Of a DNA stretch of 64,000 nt, positions 63,467 to 64,000 are shown one piece after another. The notes below the pieces were generated by a model. It was not told the origin of the DNA. It worked only from the letters and a program-made list of their open reading frames with translations, and did not search any database. Both the position numbers and the translations under genes were made by a program. The stretch comes from Aquella oligotrophica (GTDB lineage: Bacteria > Pseudomonadota > Gammaproteobacteria > Burkholderiales > UBA11063), in NCBI RefSeq assembly GCF_002892535.1, contig NZ_CP024847.1, positions 62,001 to 126,000 of the forward strand, in the 5' to 3' direction. How positions within the stretch are numbered: position 1 is the first letter of the stretch; the number at the start of each line of letters is the position of its first letter.

Positions 63467-64000
63467 TTATACTGATTAGCTTCCCAACTGCCATACATAG
63501 GGTTAGGTAGGATAAAGTAGCCTTTACCAAAAATACTAAACTCGCTGCTATTTTCATCAAGAGAATTTGCACTGCCCTGTTTAAACTTAGGGAAATCTTG
63601 AATATTATCACCAAAATAGGCGATTACTTTATGCGCTGGTAATTTATTTGACCAAACCATCTGTGTGGCATCATAATTACCAGTATTTATAGCATTAAAG
63701 CGTGGGTTTTTATTACTTGGCGTTTTAGAGTCACGGCGATTTGCCAAAACCACTTGATCAAAATAAATTTTCTCATGTTTTAGATTTTGGGTAGTAGTAT
63801 CCAGTACGCTACCAGTTTCATCTTTAAATGATCCATCACGATTTGAAACAAATGAAACATAACCACCAAGATCATGAACTAGTTGGGTAAATTTGGCTAC
63901 GCCGGGCAATGCAGTAGATTTCATCGGATTTGCTACATAGTGACTAAAATCAGATTCATTACTAGCCAGTTCGCCGCACTCACGGAAATACCATGAATTA
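63463..64000 (-). CDS. HAD acid phosphatase, class C / lipoprotein e(P4)-like, 3' part only
   Basis: The reading frame is open to the window edge and its start lies beyond 64000; the ATG at 63924 is internal. The visible part has FVSNRDG (HAD motif II region) and YFGDNIQDFP (motif IV acids), as in e(P4)/5'-nucleotidase acid phosphatases. The ending SWEANQYN is typical. The N-terminal catalytic DxD and any signal peptide are outside the window. It probably dephosphorylates nucleotides in the envelope. It converges on the YiiX-like gene with a four-base overlap. Confidence 0.88.
   Translation of the reverse strand, partial: NSWYFRECGELASNESDFSHYVANPMKSTALPGVAKFTQLVHDLGGYVSFVSNRDGSFKDETGSVLDTTTQNLKHEKIYFDQVVLANRRDSKTPSNKNPRFNAINTGNYDATQMVWSNKLPAHKVIAYFGDNIQDFPKFKQGSANSLDENSSEFSIFGKGYFILPNPMYGSWEANQYN

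Noticed and set aside
1-64000. tRNA, rRNA or CRISPR array
   Set aside because: I saw no cloverleaf with the conserved T-loop, no rRNA-like segments and no array of regularly spaced repeats; short tandem repeats here encode Pro/Thr linkers.

Overview
The window is AT-rich Gram-negative chromosome with short gaps and many minus-strand operons. It has outer-membrane and periplasmic systems (MCE lipid transport, lipoproteins, beta-barrel, periplasmic KatG and GlpQ). The AcnA, LepA, GuaA, PyrH and QueF sequences look proteobacterial, and AcnA reads most like betaproteobacterial enzymes. A low-GC betaproteobacterium (perhaps a Neisseriales-like lineage) is my inference; I could not search a database. 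I see no rRNA, tRNA or CRISPR array.

Layout. 1-3.6 kb: Dps, a membrane protein, a hexapeptide acyltransferase and a LOV-GGDEF protein that looks like a blue-light-responsive diguanylate cyclase. 3.7-9.7 kb: a tight minus-strand phospholipid cluster, psd-pssA-mlaE(STAS)-mlaF-mlaD-auxiliary lipoprotein-SYLF lipoprotein, joining phosphatidylethanolamine synthesis to envelope lipid transport. 9.7-14.5 kb: PBP1A, guaA and pyrH. 14.8-18.7 kb: a phytochelatin-synthase-like lipoprotein, pyrF, a small secreted protein and a pyruvate/indolepyruvate decarboxylase. 18.9-22.3 kb: a secreted AA10 polysaccharide monooxygenase and a three-gene TumE/TumA/DUF2806 unit. 22.5-31.9 kb: a secreted lipoprotein, a half-size EamA transporter, an exported formamidase-like protein, exported KatG with an attenuator-like leader, an aerolysin-like pore-forming toxin and a conserved lipoprotein.

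32.06-32.93 kb: a complete IS5-family element with inverted repeats, a 3-bp target duplication and a frameshifted transposase. 32.9-35.8 kb: two DUF1566 proteins. 36.1-40.8 kb: a queuosine-precursor operon (VUT transporter, folE, queF, queC, queD, queE) and a SIMPL protein. 41-47.8 kb: lepA, a propeller-like lipoprotein, acnA and a YciI protein. 47.9-54.5 kb: two paralogous LuxR-type regulators flanking an MFS exporter, then a sugar-acid catabolic operon (SDR, enolase-superfamily dehydratase, class II aldolase, COG3618 hydrolase). 54.6-64 kb: GNAT, a large modular lipoprotein, a beta-barrel protein, a third LuxR-type regulator, GlpQ, dtd-trpR, a 636-bp gap that seems to encode a structured small RNA, a TIGR01777 epimerase, a YiiX-like hydrolase and the 3' part of an e(P4)-type acid phosphatase cut by the window edge.

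The most notable items are: (i) a 32-bp element, 29/32 identical, abutting the predicted -35 of both the phytochelatin-synthase-like lipoprotein and the aerolysin-like toxin; (ii) the small-RNA candidate at 61.4-61.6 kb; (iii) the LOV-GGDEF protein; (iv) the attenuator-like katG leader; (v) the lipid synthesis/transport operon, whose last gene has a G7 tract that seems to change its C-terminus; and (vi) tandem and inverted operator-like repeats in divergent promoter regions.
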